Below, piece after piece: positions 27,117 to 36,417 of a stretch of DNA of 64,000 bases; position 1 is the stretch's first letter; every line of letters begins with the position of its first letter. The notes under the pieces were generated by a model. That model searched no databases and was not told the origin of the DNA. It was given only the letters and a program-made list of their open reading frames with translations. This DNA is from Streptomyces sp. SS1-1 (GTDB taxonomy: Bacteria > Actinomycetota > Actinomycetes > Streptomycetales > Streptomycetaceae). The stretch lies in NCBI RefSeq assembly GCF_008973465.1, contig NZ_WBXN01000004.1:6612501-6676500 (forward strand). The letters are read 5' to 3'. The position numbers and the translations under genes were made by a program.

Positions 27117-27440
27117 TCACTGGTCCTGGGCGCCGCGCCGGTACCGTGCGATCCGCCGGTACTGCTGCAGTTCGCCCGCCCGGTCCAGCTCCACCTGGTA
27201 GGTCGCGAGCAGACTCGTGGTGTCGGGGATGCGCGCCAGTTCGAGCACGTCGATGTCGACGACCCAGCCGCCGTCCTCACCGCGGCAGACGGCCGACACC
27301 CCTTCCAGGGGATGCCCGATCAGCTGCGTCAGCGCCTCGGCGGCACTGCGGGCGGCGCCTCCCGCCCCCCGCACGGTGCGCCGGCGCGCGGCGGACGAGG
27401 CGGAACCCTTGCGGCGCTCGCCGGTTCCCGTTTCGGTCAT
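27117..27440 (-). CDS. gvpO: gas vesicle protein GvpO
   Basis: A 107-aa GvpO, first gene of the cluster. A basic N-terminus precedes the family core GGWVVDIDVLELARIPDTTSL and YQVELDRAGELQQYRRIARY. The ATG at 27440 begins just 65 bp downstream of the UvrA-like gene on the same strand, so the gvp promoter is either in that gap or further upstream. Confidence 0.88.
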   Translation of the reverse strand: MTETGTGERRKGSASSAARRRTVRGAGGAARSAAEALTQLIGHPLEGVSAVCRGEDGGWVVDIDVLELARIPDTTSLLATYQVELDRAGELQQYRRIARYRRGAQDQ

Positions 27441-27505
27441 GGACCCCACTCTGGCCACAGCGGCCCGGACCCGCTCCCGGAGCTACGCCGTCCGGGCCGG
27501 ACACC

Positions 27506-29839
27506 TCACGGCAGGACGCGCGCCAGATACGGTGCCGTGGCGCTGTCCGGCGCCGCCGCCACCTCGGCCGGGGTGCCGGCCGCAACGATCCGGCCGCCCG
27601 CGTCACCGCCGCCCGGACCCAGGTCGATCACCCAGTCGGCGCCCGCGACGACGGACATGTCGTGCTCCACGACGATCACAGTGTTCCCGGCGTCGACCAG
27701 GCCGTGCAGCTGACGCATCAGCACCTCGACGTCGGCCGGGTGCAGTCCGGTCGTCGGCTCGTCCAGGAGGTACAGCGTGTGCCCGCGCCGGCCGCGCTGC
27801 AGCTCGCTCGCCAGCTTGATGCGCTGGGCCTCGCCGCCGGACAGCTCGGTCGCGGGCTGCCCGAGCCGGAGATAGCCGAGACCGACGTCCAGGAGCGTGC
27901 CGAGACTGCGGGCCACGGCCGGGGTGTCCGCGAAGAAGTCCGTGGCGGCCTCGACCGTCAGGTCCAGCACCTCGGCGACATCGCGCCCCCGGTACCGCAC
28001 CTCCAAGGTCTCCGCGTTGTAGCGGGCGCCGCCGCACTCCGGGCACGGCGCGTACGTGCTCGGCAGGAACAGCAGCTCCACGCTGACGAACCCCTCGCCC
28101 TGGCAGGTCTCGCAGCGTCCGCCCGCCACGTTGAAGGAGAACCGCCCGGCACCGTACCCCCGCGCACGGGCCTCGTCGGTCGCCGCGAACACCTTGCGCA
28201 CCACATCGAACAGCCCCGTGTACGTGGCCAGGTTGGAGCGCGGGGTACGGCCGATCGGCCGCTGGTCGACCGAGACGAGCCGCCCCACACCCGGCAGGTC
28301 CTCGGTGATCTCCCCGATCAGCGTGGACTTCCCCGACCCCGACACCCCGGTGACGGCCGTGAACACCCCGAGCGGGAACGCGGCGGTCACCCCGCGCAGA
28401 TTGTGCCGGGTGACCGGCCCGACCGTCAGCCGGTCCCGGGCCGTGCGCACCGGGCGCGGGGCGGGCGGGGCGTCGTCGAACAGGAAGCGGGCCGTCGCCG
28501 ATTCGGCGACCGACGCCAGCTCCGCCACCGGCCCGCTGTGCAGCACCCGCCCGCCGTGCTCCCCGGCCCGCGGCCCCACGTCCACCAGCCAGTCCGCGCC
28601 CCGCATCACATCGAGGTGGTGCTCGACCACGAACACCGAGTTCCCGGCCTCCTTCAGCCGGGCCAGCACCCGCAGCAGCGCCTCCGTGTCCGCCGGGTGC
28701 AGGCCCGCCGACGGCTCGTCGAGGACGTACACCACACCGAACAGCCCGGACCGCAACTGCGTGGCGAGCCGCAGCCGTTGCAGCTCGCCCGCCGACAGCG
28801 TGGGCGTGGCCCGGTCGAGGCTCAGATAGCCGAGGCCCAGCTCGACCACGGGCGCGATACGGGCCCTCAGGTCCCCGGTCAGCACCCGCGCGGTCTCCGA
28901 CCCGCCGCCGTCCAGGGTCTGCGCCAGCTCCACGAGCGGCAGCGCGGCCAGCTCGGCGATCGTCCGGCCCGCGAACGTCACCGCCAGCGCCTCCGGCCGC
29001 AGCCTGCCGCCCCCGCACAGCGGGCAGGGTTCGGAGGTCAGGAACCGCTCCGCCCGGGCCCGCAGCGTCGCGCTGCGCGAGTCGGCGAACGTCTTCATGA
29101 CGTACCGCCGGGCGCTCATGTACGTGCCCTGGTACGGGCGTTGGATACGGTCGGCGTCACGCACCGGGTGGACCGTGACGACGGGCTGCTCGTCGGTGAA
29201 CAGGATCCACCGCCGCTGCTCGGCCGGCAGCTCCCGCCACGGCCGGTCGACGTCGTAGCCCAGCGCGTCGAGGATGTCGCGCAGGTTCTTGCCCTGCCAG
29301 GCCCCCGGCCACGCGGCGATCGCGCCCTCCCGGATGGACAGCGACGGGTCGGCGACCAGCGACTCCTCGGTCGTCCGGTGCACCCGGCCCAGCCCGTGGC
29401 ACTCCGGGCACGCCCCGGCGGCGGTGTTCGGCGAGAAGGAGTCCGAGTCGAGCCGCTCCGCGCCCGGCGGGTAGTCGCCGGCCCGGGAGTACAGCATCCG
29501 CAGCGAGTTGGACAGATTGGTGACCGTGCCGACCGAGGACCGCGACGTCGGCGCGGACCGGCGCTGCTGGAGCGAGACGGCGGGCGGCAGCCCGGTGATC
29601 TCCGCGACCTTCGGCGCGCCGACCTGGTGGATCAGCCGGCGGGCGTACGGGGCGACCGACTCGAAGTAGCGGCGCTGCGCCTCGGCGTAGATCGTCCCGA
29701 AGGCCAGCGACGACTTCCCGGAGCCGGACACCCCGGTGAACACGGCCAGCACATCGCGCGGGACGTCGACGTCCACCCCCTGGAGGTTGTGCTCGCGGGC
29801 GCCGCGGACGCGGACGAAGGGGTCGTGCGGGGAGTGCAT
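27506..29839 (-). CDS. UvrA-like ABC ATPase (class III/UvrA2 type)
   Basis: A 777-aa tandem ABC ATPase. Walker A motifs GVSGSGKSS (about 36-44) and GVSGSGKST (about 500); signature motifs LSAGELQRLRLA and LSGGEAQRIKLA; Walker B VVYVLDEPSAGLHP and LYLLDEPTTGLHP. Zinc-module cysteines occur as CPECHGLG, CPLCGGG, CETCQGEG and CPECGGA. It is about 170 residues shorter than canonical UvrA and apparently lacks the UvrB-binding domain, as in UvrA2/DrrC proteins linked to tolerance of DNA-binding drugs. The first signature has Ala in place of the usual Gly. Confidence 0.88.
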   Translation of the reverse strand: MHSPHDPFVRVRGAREHNLQGVDVDVPRDVLAVFTGVSGSGKSSLAFGTIYAEAQRRYFESVAPYARRLIHQVGAPKVAEITGLPPAVSLQQRRSAPTSRSSVGTVTNLSNSLRMLYSRAGDYPPGAERLDSDSFSPNTAAGACPECHGLGRVHRTTEESLVADPSLSIREGAIAAWPGAWQGKNLRDILDALGYDVDRPWRELPAEQRRWILFTDEQPVVTVHPVRDADRIQRPYQGTYMSARRYVMKTFADSRSATLRARAERFLTSEPCPLCGGGRLRPEALAVTFAGRTIAELAALPLVELAQTLDGGGSETARVLTGDLRARIAPVVELGLGYLSLDRATPTLSAGELQRLRLATQLRSGLFGVVYVLDEPSAGLHPADTEALLRVLARLKEAGNSVFVVEHHLDVMRGADWLVDVGPRAGEHGGRVLHSGPVAELASVAESATARFLFDDAPPAPRPVRTARDRLTVGPVTRHNLRGVTAAFPLGVFTAVTGVSGSGKSTLIGEITEDLPGVGRLVSVDQRPIGRTPRSNLATYTGLFDVVRKVFAATDEARARGYGAGRFSFNVAGGRCETCQGEGFVSVELLFLPSTYAPCPECGGARYNAETLEVRYRGRDVAEVLDLTVEAATDFFADTPAVARSLGTLLDVGLGYLRLGQPATELSGGEAQRIKLASELQRGRRGHTLYLLDEPTTGLHPADVEVLMRQLHGLVDAGNTVIVVEHDMSVVAGADWVIDLGPGGGDAGGRIVAAGTPAEVAAAPDSATAPYLARVLP

Positions 29840-29918
29840 GGGGCGGTGCTCCGGGAGGCTGCGGGGGCGGGGGTCCTCAGCCTAGGCAACCAGGTCACCG
29901 GCCTTCCCGCCCGCCGCG

Positions 29919-30917
29919 TCAGGAGTGGACGATCCGGGCCAGGCGCCGGTAGGAGTCCACCAGCGCCTCCCGGTCGTACGTGCTGGTCGTCACCAGCACC
30001 TCCTGGGCGGCCGTCTCCTTCAGCAGCGTCTCCAGCGCGTGCGCGACCTGCTCCTCGGTGCCCGCCACCTGCCCGCTCAGCCCCCGCTCGTAGAACTCGC
30101 GCTCCCGGCCCGACAGGGACAGCGCCTCCACGCGCCCGGCGGGCGGCAGCGGCGGGAAGGTGCCGTGCGTCCGGGAGTACGCCATCGACCACGCCTCCGG
30201 CACGAGCAGCCGGCGGGCCTCCTCGGGCGTGGCGGCCACCGCGACGGTGCCCGAGATCACCACGTACGGCTCGGCCGCCCACTCCGACGGACGGAACCGC
30301 TCCCGGTACCGGTCGACGCCGCGCCGCATCCGCTCCCGGTCCCGCAGGTCCCCGATCACCATCGGCAGCCCGGCGCGGGCCGCGATGTCCGCGCCCTCGC
30401 CCATGGCCAGCACGAACGGCGGCACCGTCAGGCCCTCCGGGGGCCGGGCGTGCACCCCCGTCGGCGAGGTGCCCCGGAACCAGCCCAGCAGCTCCTCCAG
30501 CTGGCCCGCGAAGTCCTCCGCGTCCTCCTTGTCCCGGCCGAGCGCCCGGCGCACCCCGCCGGTGAACCCGACCGAACGGCCCAGCCCCATGTCGATCCGG
30601 CCCGGGAACAGGGACTCCAGCACGCCGAACTGCTCGGCGACCACCAGCGGCCGGTGGTTGGGCAGCATCACCCCGCCCGTGCCGACCCGGATCGTGCGCG
30701 TCGCGCCGGCCACGGCGGCCGCCAGCACGGTCGGCGCCGACCCGGCGACCCCGGGCACCCCGTGGTGCTCCGACACCCAGAAGCGGTGGTAGCCGAGCTC
30801 CTCGGCCACCCGTGCCAGCCGCACGGTGTCCCGCAGCGCCTCCGGGGCCGTGTGCCCCGCGCGGGTGCGGGAGCGGTCGAGGACGGAGAAACGGGTCGAG
30901 GCGATCACGGAGCTCAT
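29919..30917 (-). CDS. luciferase-like (LLM class) flavin monooxygenase
   Basis: A 332-aa TIM-barrel flavoprotein: FSVLDRS at the N-terminus, GYHRFWVSEHHG, VGTGGVMLPNHRPLVVAEQFG and GLGRSVGFTGG. These match the luciferase family oxidoreductase group 1 (MsnO8-like) subset. The ATG at 30917 is used; the open frame upstream overlaps the divergent HAD gene and is not coding. The substrate is unknown. It is divergent from the HAD gene with a 78-bp gap. Confidence 0.88.
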   Translation of the reverse strand: MSSVIASTRFSVLDRSRTRAGHTAPEALRDTVRLARVAEELGYHRFWVSEHHGVPGVAGSAPTVLAAAVAGATRTIRVGTGGVMLPNHRPLVVAEQFGVLESLFPGRIDMGLGRSVGFTGGVRRALGRDKEDAEDFAGQLEELLGWFRGTSPTGVHARPPEGLTVPPFVLAMGEGADIAARAGLPMVIGDLRDRERMRRGVDRYRERFRPSEWAAEPYVVISGTVAVAATPEEARRLLVPEAWSMAYSRTHGTFPPLPPAGRVEALSLSGREREFYERGLSGQVAGTEEQVAHALETLLKETAAQEVLVTTSTYDREALVDSYRRLARIVHS

Positions 30918-30995
30918 ACAGGGTTCAACGCCGGGCGGCGCGGGAGATTCCTGCCCGGCGGGTCCGGCGGCGCGACCGGTCGTACCCTGGCGGAC

Positions 30996-31484
30996 GTGAC
31001 CGACAGCCGACGCCCGCTCGCCGTGTTCGACCTGGACAACACCCTCGCCGACACCGGGCACCGCCAGCACTTCCTGGAGCGCAGGCCGCGCGACTGGGAC
31101 GGCTTCTTCGCCGCCGCCCCGCAGGACCCGCCGCTGGACGAGGGGATCGCGCTGGCCCGCGAGAGCGCGCGGGAGTGCGAGATCGTCTACCTGACCGGCC
31201 GGCCCGCCCGCTGCCGGCGCGACACGCTCGCCTGGCTCGCCGAGCACGGCCTGCCCGACGGGGACCTGCACATGCGCCGGAACGACGACCGCAGGCCCGC
31301 CCGGCGCACCAAGTTGGAGACGCTGCGCCGCCTCGCCCGCACCCGGGAGATCCGGGTCGTGGTCGACGACGACGAGCTGGTGTGCGAGGACGCCGAACGG
31401 GCCGGCTTCCCGGTCGTCCGCGCCCGCTGGACCGCCCCGTCCGCCAGCCTGAAGGAGGCGCAGGAGCGCGAGGGACGGACCTGA
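30996..31484 (+). CDS. HAD-family phosphatase (PNKP 3'-phosphatase-like)
   Basis: A 162-aa HAD protein. Motif I is FDLDNTLADT (nucleophile Asp and general acid Asp), motif II VYLTGR, then a Lys in RRTKLETL and the acidic pair VVVDDDE. The VYLTGRPARCRRDTLAWL segment resembles the phosphatase domain of polynucleotide kinases and phage-type nucleotide phosphatases. The start is GTG at 30996. The physiological substrate is unknown. Confidence 0.85.
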   Translation: MTDSRRPLAVFDLDNTLADTGHRQHFLERRPRDWDGFFAAAPQDPPLDEGIALARESARECEIVYLTGRPARCRRDTLAWLAEHGLPDGDLHMRRNDDRRPARRTKLETLRRLARTREIRVVVDDDELVCEDAERAGFPVVRARWTAPSASLKEAQEREGRT

Positions 31485-31496
31485 GGCGGGGGAGTC

Positions 31497-31712
31497 CTAC
31501 TCGGACTCCTCCAGCCGGAACCCGACCTTCATGGTCACCTGCCAGTGCGCGATGTCACCGCCGTCGAGCTGGCCGCGTACATCGGTCACCTCGAACCAGT
31601 CCAGGTTCCGCAGGGTCTGCGAGGCCCGCGCGATGCCGTTGCGGATGGCCTGGTCCACGCCGTCGGGCGAGGTGCCGACGATGTCCGTGACCCGGTAGGT
31701 GTGGTTCGACAT
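31497..31712 (-). CDS. dodecin flavin-binding protein
   Basis: A 71-aa dodecin: SNHTYRVTDIVGTSPDGVDQAI at the start, then NLDWFEVTDVRGQL containing the flavin-stacking Trp, and HWQVTMKVGFRLEESE at the end. Dodecins form hollow dodecamers that store FMN or riboflavin. The ATG at 31712 has GAGAGGAG upstream. It lies 66 bp downstream of egtD on the same strand, possibly an independent transcript. Confidence 0.92.
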   Translation of the reverse strand: MSNHTYRVTDIVGTSPDGVDQAIRNGIARASQTLRNLDWFEVTDVRGQLDGGDIAHWQVTMKVGFRLEESE

Positions 31713-31778
31713 GTGGGTGCTCCTCTCACACGCGTCACTCCACCGTGCCCCACCGCGGGGCATCGCGCGAGCCGTCCG

Positions 31779-32741
31779 TCAGCGGGCCGTGCTCAGCGAG
31801 AGCGCGAAGCGGCCCTCGGCGTCCGTCCACCAGTGCGTCAGCTCCAGGCCGGCCGCCGACAGTTCCGCGCGCACCCCGTCCCGGCGGAACTTCGCCGACA
31901 CCTCGGTGCGCATCTCCTCGCCCGCCGCGAAGTCCACGGCCAGGTCCAGCGCGGGCACCTTCACGGTCTGCGCGGTACGGGAGCGCAGCCGCATCTCGAT
32001 CCACTCCTGGCGGGGGTCCCACACCGCCACATGGTCGAAGGCGCCCGGGTCGAAGTCGGCGCCCAGTTCCCGGTCGATCACGGCGAGGACGTTCTTGTTG
32101 AAGGCGGCCGTCACCCCGGCCGCGTCGTCGTAGGCGGCGACCAGGACCCGTTCGTCCTTCACCAGGTCCGTGCCGAGCAGCAGCGCGTCACCGGGGGACA
32201 GCAGCGTCCGCACGGAGGCGAGGAACTCCGCGCGCTCCGGCGGCAGCAGATTGCCGATGGTGCCGCCGAGGAACGCCACCAGCCGGGGACCCGGCGTGTC
32301 CGGCAGGTCCAGGCCGGCGGTGAAGTCGGCGATCAGGGCGTGCACCTCCAGACCCGGCCGCTCCTCGACGAGCGCCCGCCCGGCCTGGGTGAGGGCGCTC
32401 TCGCTGACGTCGACGGGGACGTACGTGTGCAGCCCGGTCAGGGCGTCGATCAGATAGCGGGTCTTCTCGGAGGAGCCGGAGCCCAGCTCGACGAGGGTGC
32501 GGGCGCCGGTGGCGGCGGCGATCTCTCCGGCCCGGCCGGTGAGGATCTCCCGCTCCGCGCGCGTCGGGTAGTACTCGGGCAACTCGGTGATCTTCTCGAA
32601 GAGTTCGCTGCCCTGGGCGTCGTAGAACCACTTCGGCGGAAGCGTCTTCGGGGTGCTGGTCAGGCCCGCGAGGACGTCGGCGCGCAGGGCGGCCGAGGTG
32701 GCGTCCTCGGGGAGGGTGCGGGTGACACGGAACGGACTCAC
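31779..32741 (-). CDS. egtD: L-histidine N-alpha-methyltransferase
   Basis: A 320-aa EgtD, which trimethylates histidine to hercynine with SAM. Seen: PPKWFYDAQGSELFEKIT, the SAM site LVELGSGSSEKTRYL, GGTIGNLLPPERAEFL and HVAVWDPRQEWIEMRL. The start is GTG at 32741, overlapping the egtC stop (GTGA). It is the last gene of egtA-B-C-D. Confidence 0.95.
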   Translation of the reverse strand: MSPFRVTRTLPEDATSAALRADVLAGLTSTPKTLPPKWFYDAQGSELFEKITELPEYYPTRAEREILTGRAGEIAAATGARTLVELGSGSSEKTRYLIDALTGLHTYVPVDVSESALTQAGRALVEERPGLEVHALIADFTAGLDLPDTPGPRLVAFLGGTIGNLLPPERAEFLASVRTLLSPGDALLLGTDLVKDERVLVAAYDDAAGVTAAFNKNVLAVIDRELGADFDPGAFDHVAVWDPRQEWIEMRLRSRTAQTVKVPALDLAVDFAAGEEMRTEVSAKFRRDGVRAELSAAGLELTHWWTDAEGRFALSLSTAR

Positions 32742-33529
32742 GTGCTGGGCTCCTTGCGTGGTGCGTAGGCCAGGGCGCCGCTCGGTTCCTTGAGCGGGGT
32801 GAGCAGGACGTCGGCACGGCTCGCGGCGAGCAGGGTGCGGTCGTGGACCTCCTGCCAGTGCGGGTCGTCGTCGTAGGGCTCGGAGGCCACGACGGTGCCG
32901 CCGCCGGCGCGGCGCAGATACCAGAGGGTGTCGCCCCAGGTGGTCGCGGTGATCGTGGCGCCGTCGGTGAGGAGCAGGTTGAGCCGGGAGCCGGGGGCCG
33001 CCTCGGCGACCTCCAGGACCGTGTCGGCCAGCGCCTGCCCCGGTTCGTCGCCGGCGCGCAGCCGTGCGAGCACCAGGGCCCACACGAACGCGGAGTCGTT
33101 GCGGGCCTCCATGGACAGCAGGTCCACGGCGGGCAGGGTCGGCGTGAGCGGCGCGAGCGAGCCGGGCCAGCCCTGCACGGCGCCGTTGTGGCTGAACAGC
33201 CACGCCCCGGCGGCGAACGGGGCCGCCGCGGCCTCCTGGTCGGCGCCCGGCACGGTCGCGTCCCGTACGGCGGCGAGCAGCGCGGTGCTGCGCACCACCC
33301 GGGCGAGGTCCGCGAACGACGGGTCGGCCCACATCGGCCCGGCGCGCCGGTACCGGGCCGCCACCGGGTCCTCGTCGGCGTACCAGCCGACGCCGAACCC
33401 GTCGGCGTTGACGGTCCCGTACCGCTGGTGCCGGGGCGCCCACGCCTGCCGGTACAGGCCGTGCGGGGGCTCCACGAGGAGCCGGCCGAGCGGCTCCGCG
33501 GGGCCCACGTAGGCGAGGTGACGGCACAT
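32738..33529 (-). CDS. egtC: gamma-glutamyl hercynylcysteine S-oxide amidohydrolase
   Basis: A 263-aa class II glutamine amidotransferase-like hydrolase. After removal of Met1, Cys2 of MCRHLAYVG is the N-terminal nucleophile. NADGFGVGWY, FSHNGAVQGW and RNDSAFVWAL are the glutaminase-domain signatures. It removes glutamate from the EgtB product. Its ATG shares one base with the egtB stop (TGATG). Confidence 0.94.
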   Translation of the reverse strand: MCRHLAYVGPAEPLGRLLVEPPHGLYRQAWAPRHQRYGTVNADGFGVGWYADEDPVAARYRRAGPMWADPSFADLARVVRSTALLAAVRDATVPGADQEAAAAPFAAGAWLFSHNGAVQGWPGSLAPLTPTLPAVDLLSMEARNDSAFVWALVLARLRAGDEPGQALADTVLEVAEAAPGSRLNLLLTDGATITATTWGDTLWYLRRAGGGTVVASEPYDDDPHWQEVHDRTLLAASRADVLLTPLKEPSGALAYAPRKEPST

Positions 33530-34848
33530 CAGGCGCCCTCGGCGGAACGCGCGGTGCGGAACCCGGAGAAGATCTGCCGCCGGATCGGATAGTCCCAGTT
33601 GCGGAACGTGCCCCGGCAGGCCACCGCGTCCACCGCGAAGGACCCGCCGCGCAGCACCTTGTACTCCGGCCCGAAGAACACCTCCGAGTACTCCTTGTAC
33701 GGGAACGCCTGGAAGCCGGGGTACGGCAGGAAGTCGCTCGCCGTCCACTCCCACACGTCACCGATCAACTGCCGTACGCCGAGCGGCGACTCGCCCTCCG
33801 GGTAGCTGCCCGCCGGGGCCGGCCGCAGATGGCGCTGGCCCAGGTTGGCGTGCCGGGGGGCCGGGTCGGCGTCGCCCCACGGGTAGCGCGTCGAGCGGCC
33901 GGACACCGGGTCGTGGCGGGCGGCCTTCTCCCACTCCGCCTCGGTGGGCAGCCGCCGTCCGGCCCAGCGGGCGTAGGCGTCGGCCTCGTACCAGCACACG
34001 TGCAGCACCGGCTCGTCGGGCGGTACGGCCTCGGTGACGCCGAAGCGCCGCCGCAGCCACTGCCGGCCGTCCCGGTGCCAGAACAGCGGGGCGTGGATGC
34101 CGTGCTGCCGGATGTGCGCCCAGCCCTCCTTCGTCCACCAGCGCTCGTCGTCGTAGCCGCCGTCGTCGATGAACGCCTGGTAGGCGCCGTTCGTCACGGG
34201 CGTGGTGTCGATGTGGAAGGACGCCACCTCGCGCCGGTGCGCGGGGCGTTCGTTGTCCAGCGCCCACGGCTCGGTGGACGTGCCCATGGTGAACGGGCCG
34301 CCGGGCACCAGGACTTCGGACGGCCCGGTGAACGGGGGCGCCGGGTCCGGGTCGGGGGCGGTCAGGGCCTGGGGGCCCCTGCGGAGCTGATGCGTGATCA
34401 GCATCGTCTCGTCGTGCTGCTGTTCATGCTGGGCGATCATGCCGAACGCGAAGCCGGCCTCGGTCAGCCGCGTCCCGTGGAACGCGGTGCCCTCCAGCAG
34501 GTCCAGGACCCGGCCGCGCACCTCGGACGCGTACGCCCGGGCCTCGGCCGGAGGCAGCAGCGGCAGCGAGGGGCGCTCGGAGCGGGGGTGCTCGAAGGCG
34601 TCGTACAGGCCGTCGATCTCGGGGCGCATCGCGTCCCGTCCGGCGACCGCGCGGAGCAGCCACTGCTCCTCCTGGTTGCCGATGTGGGCGAGGTCCCAGA
34701 CCAGCGGGGACATCAGCGGGGAGTGCTGGGCGGTCAGGTCCGGTTCGTCGACGCAGCTGGTCAGCAGGGTCGTGCGGGCACGGGCCGTGGTCAGGGTGGT
34801 GAGGGCCCGCTCGCGGAGCGTCTCGGCGTCGAGGGCGGGGTCGGTCAT
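33529..34848 (-). CDS. egtB: hercynine oxygenase (sulfoxide synthase) EgtB
   Basis: A 439-aa non-haem iron enzyme joining gamma-glutamylcysteine to hercynine. An N-terminal DinB-like domain supplies the iron ligands: His55 in WDLAHIGNQEEQW, and His141 and His145 in HEQQHDE. A C-terminal sulfatase-modifying-factor/FGE domain (FTMGTSTEPW, YEADAYARWAGRRLPTEAEW, GDVWEWTASDF) completes it. The ATG at 34848 overlaps the egtA stop. Confidence 0.95.
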   Translation of the reverse strand: MTDPALDAETLRERALTTLTTARARTTLLTSCVDEPDLTAQHSPLMSPLVWDLAHIGNQEEQWLLRAVAGRDAMRPEIDGLYDAFEHPRSERPSLPLLPPAEARAYASEVRGRVLDLLEGTAFHGTRLTEAGFAFGMIAQHEQQHDETMLITHQLRRGPQALTAPDPDPAPPFTGPSEVLVPGGPFTMGTSTEPWALDNERPAHRREVASFHIDTTPVTNGAYQAFIDDGGYDDERWWTKEGWAHIRQHGIHAPLFWHRDGRQWLRRRFGVTEAVPPDEPVLHVCWYEADAYARWAGRRLPTEAEWEKAARHDPVSGRSTRYPWGDADPAPRHANLGQRHLRPAPAGSYPEGESPLGVRQLIGDVWEWTASDFLPYPGFQAFPYKEYSEVFFGPEYKVLRGGSFAVDAVACRGTFRNWDYPIRRQIFSGFRTARSAEGA

Positions 34849-36176
34849 GGGGTGTCCTTCCCGTGCGGGGTCCCCGCGTGCGGGCGGGTCCGGGGGTGCG
34901 GGCGGTCCGTGCCGCGGTGCCCGTCGAGCAGGTCGTCGGCGGGGCAGCGGCCCCGGGCGACATAGCGGTCGTGGTAGGCCGCCACCGCGTCCGTGACCGC
35001 GGTGTCCGCGCCGAGGCGGGGCAGGGCCTCCTGGGCCGCCGTGAAGCAGAGGACCGCCACCTCGTGGAGCTCGGGGTCGGCCAGGCCCGAGCGGGCCGCC
35101 TCGGCCCACAGCGGGTTGTGCGGGGCGGGCCGGGACAGGGCCCGCTCGGCGAGCGGCTTCACGGCCCGGTAGGCGGTCTCGGCCGCCTGTGGGTCGTCGA
35201 AGAGCGCGGTGGTCACGGCGAGCGGCACGATCCAGCCGTCGTCGCCGGGCTGCGCGTCGATCATCCGCAGCTCCAGATGGCCACGCGGCCTGACCGGCGG
35301 GAACAGCGTCGTCAGGTGGTAGTCGAGGTCCGCCCGGGTGGGCGGCCGCGGCGCGCCCGACCGGGTCCACTCGCGGAAGGACAGCCCTTCGGGCACCTCC
35401 CACGGACCGTCCTCGCGGCGGACGCACATCACGGGCGCGTCCAGCACGTGCCGCGCCCAGCCGGCGCGCGGGTCGCCGTTCAGCGGGGGCGCGCCCGCGC
35501 GGCCCGGGCCGATGTCCATCCAGAACCGCTGCCGGGTGGAGACCCAGCCGGTGGGTTCCCGTCCGGCCAGCGGGGAGTTGGCGAAGGCGGCGACGAGGAC
35601 CGCGCCCAGCTGGTGGGCGAGCCACCAGCGCCGGCCGTGGCCCAGCGGGCCGGGTTCCTCGTACCCGGCGTCCAGGCAGACCTGCACGGACGCGGAGGTG
35701 CACATCATGGCGCGTCCGGCCGGGCCCCGGCGGTCCAGCACGGTCTCCATGGCGTCGTAGCGCGGCTCGCGCAGGAAGCGGCGCGGGGGGTGCCAGGGGT
35801 CGGTGCCGAGGCCCGCGAGGGCGAGTCCCTGGCCGGCCAGCACCGCGCGGACGGCGGCGAGGTCGGCGGAGACGATGCCGACGCACTCGGTGAGCGAGCC
35901 GGCGGGGGGCGAGCTCAGCTCCAGCTGCCCGCCGGGCTCCACGGTGAGAGCCGACCTGAGAGGCAGGGAGCGTACGGCGGCGAAGGCCGCTTCGAGTCGT
36001 TCGGGTGGCACGGGGAGCCGCGGGTCCCGCAGCTCCTGCACTATCCATTCCACTTCCACCCCGAGCGTGCGGGGCGGACCTGTCTTGAAGCAGATGCCCC
36101 GGACCAGGGCCTCCACTTCGGCTTCGGTGACGACGGAGCGGGAGCGCTCCGTACAGTCACTGACCGAGTCGGACAT
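34845..36176 (-). CDS. egtA: glutamate-cysteine ligase EgtA
   Basis: A 443-aa GCS2-type ligase making gamma-glutamylcysteine for ergothioneine. Seen: GVEVEWIVQ, TVEPGGQLELSSPP, MMCTSASVQVCLDAG, AAFANSPLAG and GHLELRMIDAQP. AGGAGG precedes the ATG at 36176. It is the first gene of the operon; no egtE is present downstream, so the final C-S lyase must be elsewhere or a generalist enzyme. Confidence 0.92.
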   Translation of the reverse strand: MSDSVSDCTERSRSVVTEAEVEALVRGICFKTGPPRTLGVEVEWIVQELRDPRLPVPPERLEAAFAAVRSLPLRSALTVEPGGQLELSSPPAGSLTECVGIVSADLAAVRAVLAGQGLALAGLGTDPWHPPRRFLREPRYDAMETVLDRRGPAGRAMMCTSASVQVCLDAGYEEPGPLGHGRRWWLAHQLGAVLVAAFANSPLAGREPTGWVSTRQRFWMDIGPGRAGAPPLNGDPRAGWARHVLDAPVMCVRREDGPWEVPEGLSFREWTRSGAPRPPTRADLDYHLTTLFPPVRPRGHLELRMIDAQPGDDGWIVPLAVTTALFDDPQAAETAYRAVKPLAERALSRPAPHNPLWAEAARSGLADPELHEVAVLCFTAAQEALPRLGADTAVTDAVAAYHDRYVARGRCPADDLLDGHRGTDRPHPRTRPHAGTPHGKDTP

Positions 36177-36417
36177 ATCGGGATCCTCCTGAGAGTCCAC
36201 GATGCCACCGGCCCACGGATCTCGCGGGCCGGAGCGGCACACCCGTACCACCCAAGACGTTCGCGACGACTCGCACAAGAGTGCGTACTCGGCATGTTCG
36301 AGGTCGGTAATCTCCCTTTCGCCGGGCTGTCCTGGGGCTTTCCGGCCGTTTCGCGGGGCCCGCGGGCCGCCGGAATTCCTGTTGCGGCGCGGCACCAGGA
36401 TCGCCCAGGATGCTCGG
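36177..36417. other. intergenic region between egtA and the PARG-like unit
   Basis: No credible gene. It must hold the egtA promoter on the minus strand; I cannot fix its hexamers. On the plus strand TTGCGG (36382-36387) and CAGGAT (36406-36411), spaced 18 bp, could be a promoter ending 6 bases before a GTG at 36418. Confidence 0.4.

Noticed and set aside
26075..30565. A 1496-codon open frame on the plus strand
   Set aside because: It runs antisense through gvpF, gvpA, gvpO, the UvrA-like gene and the monooxygenase; it is low complexity (Pro, Arg, Gly) without domains.
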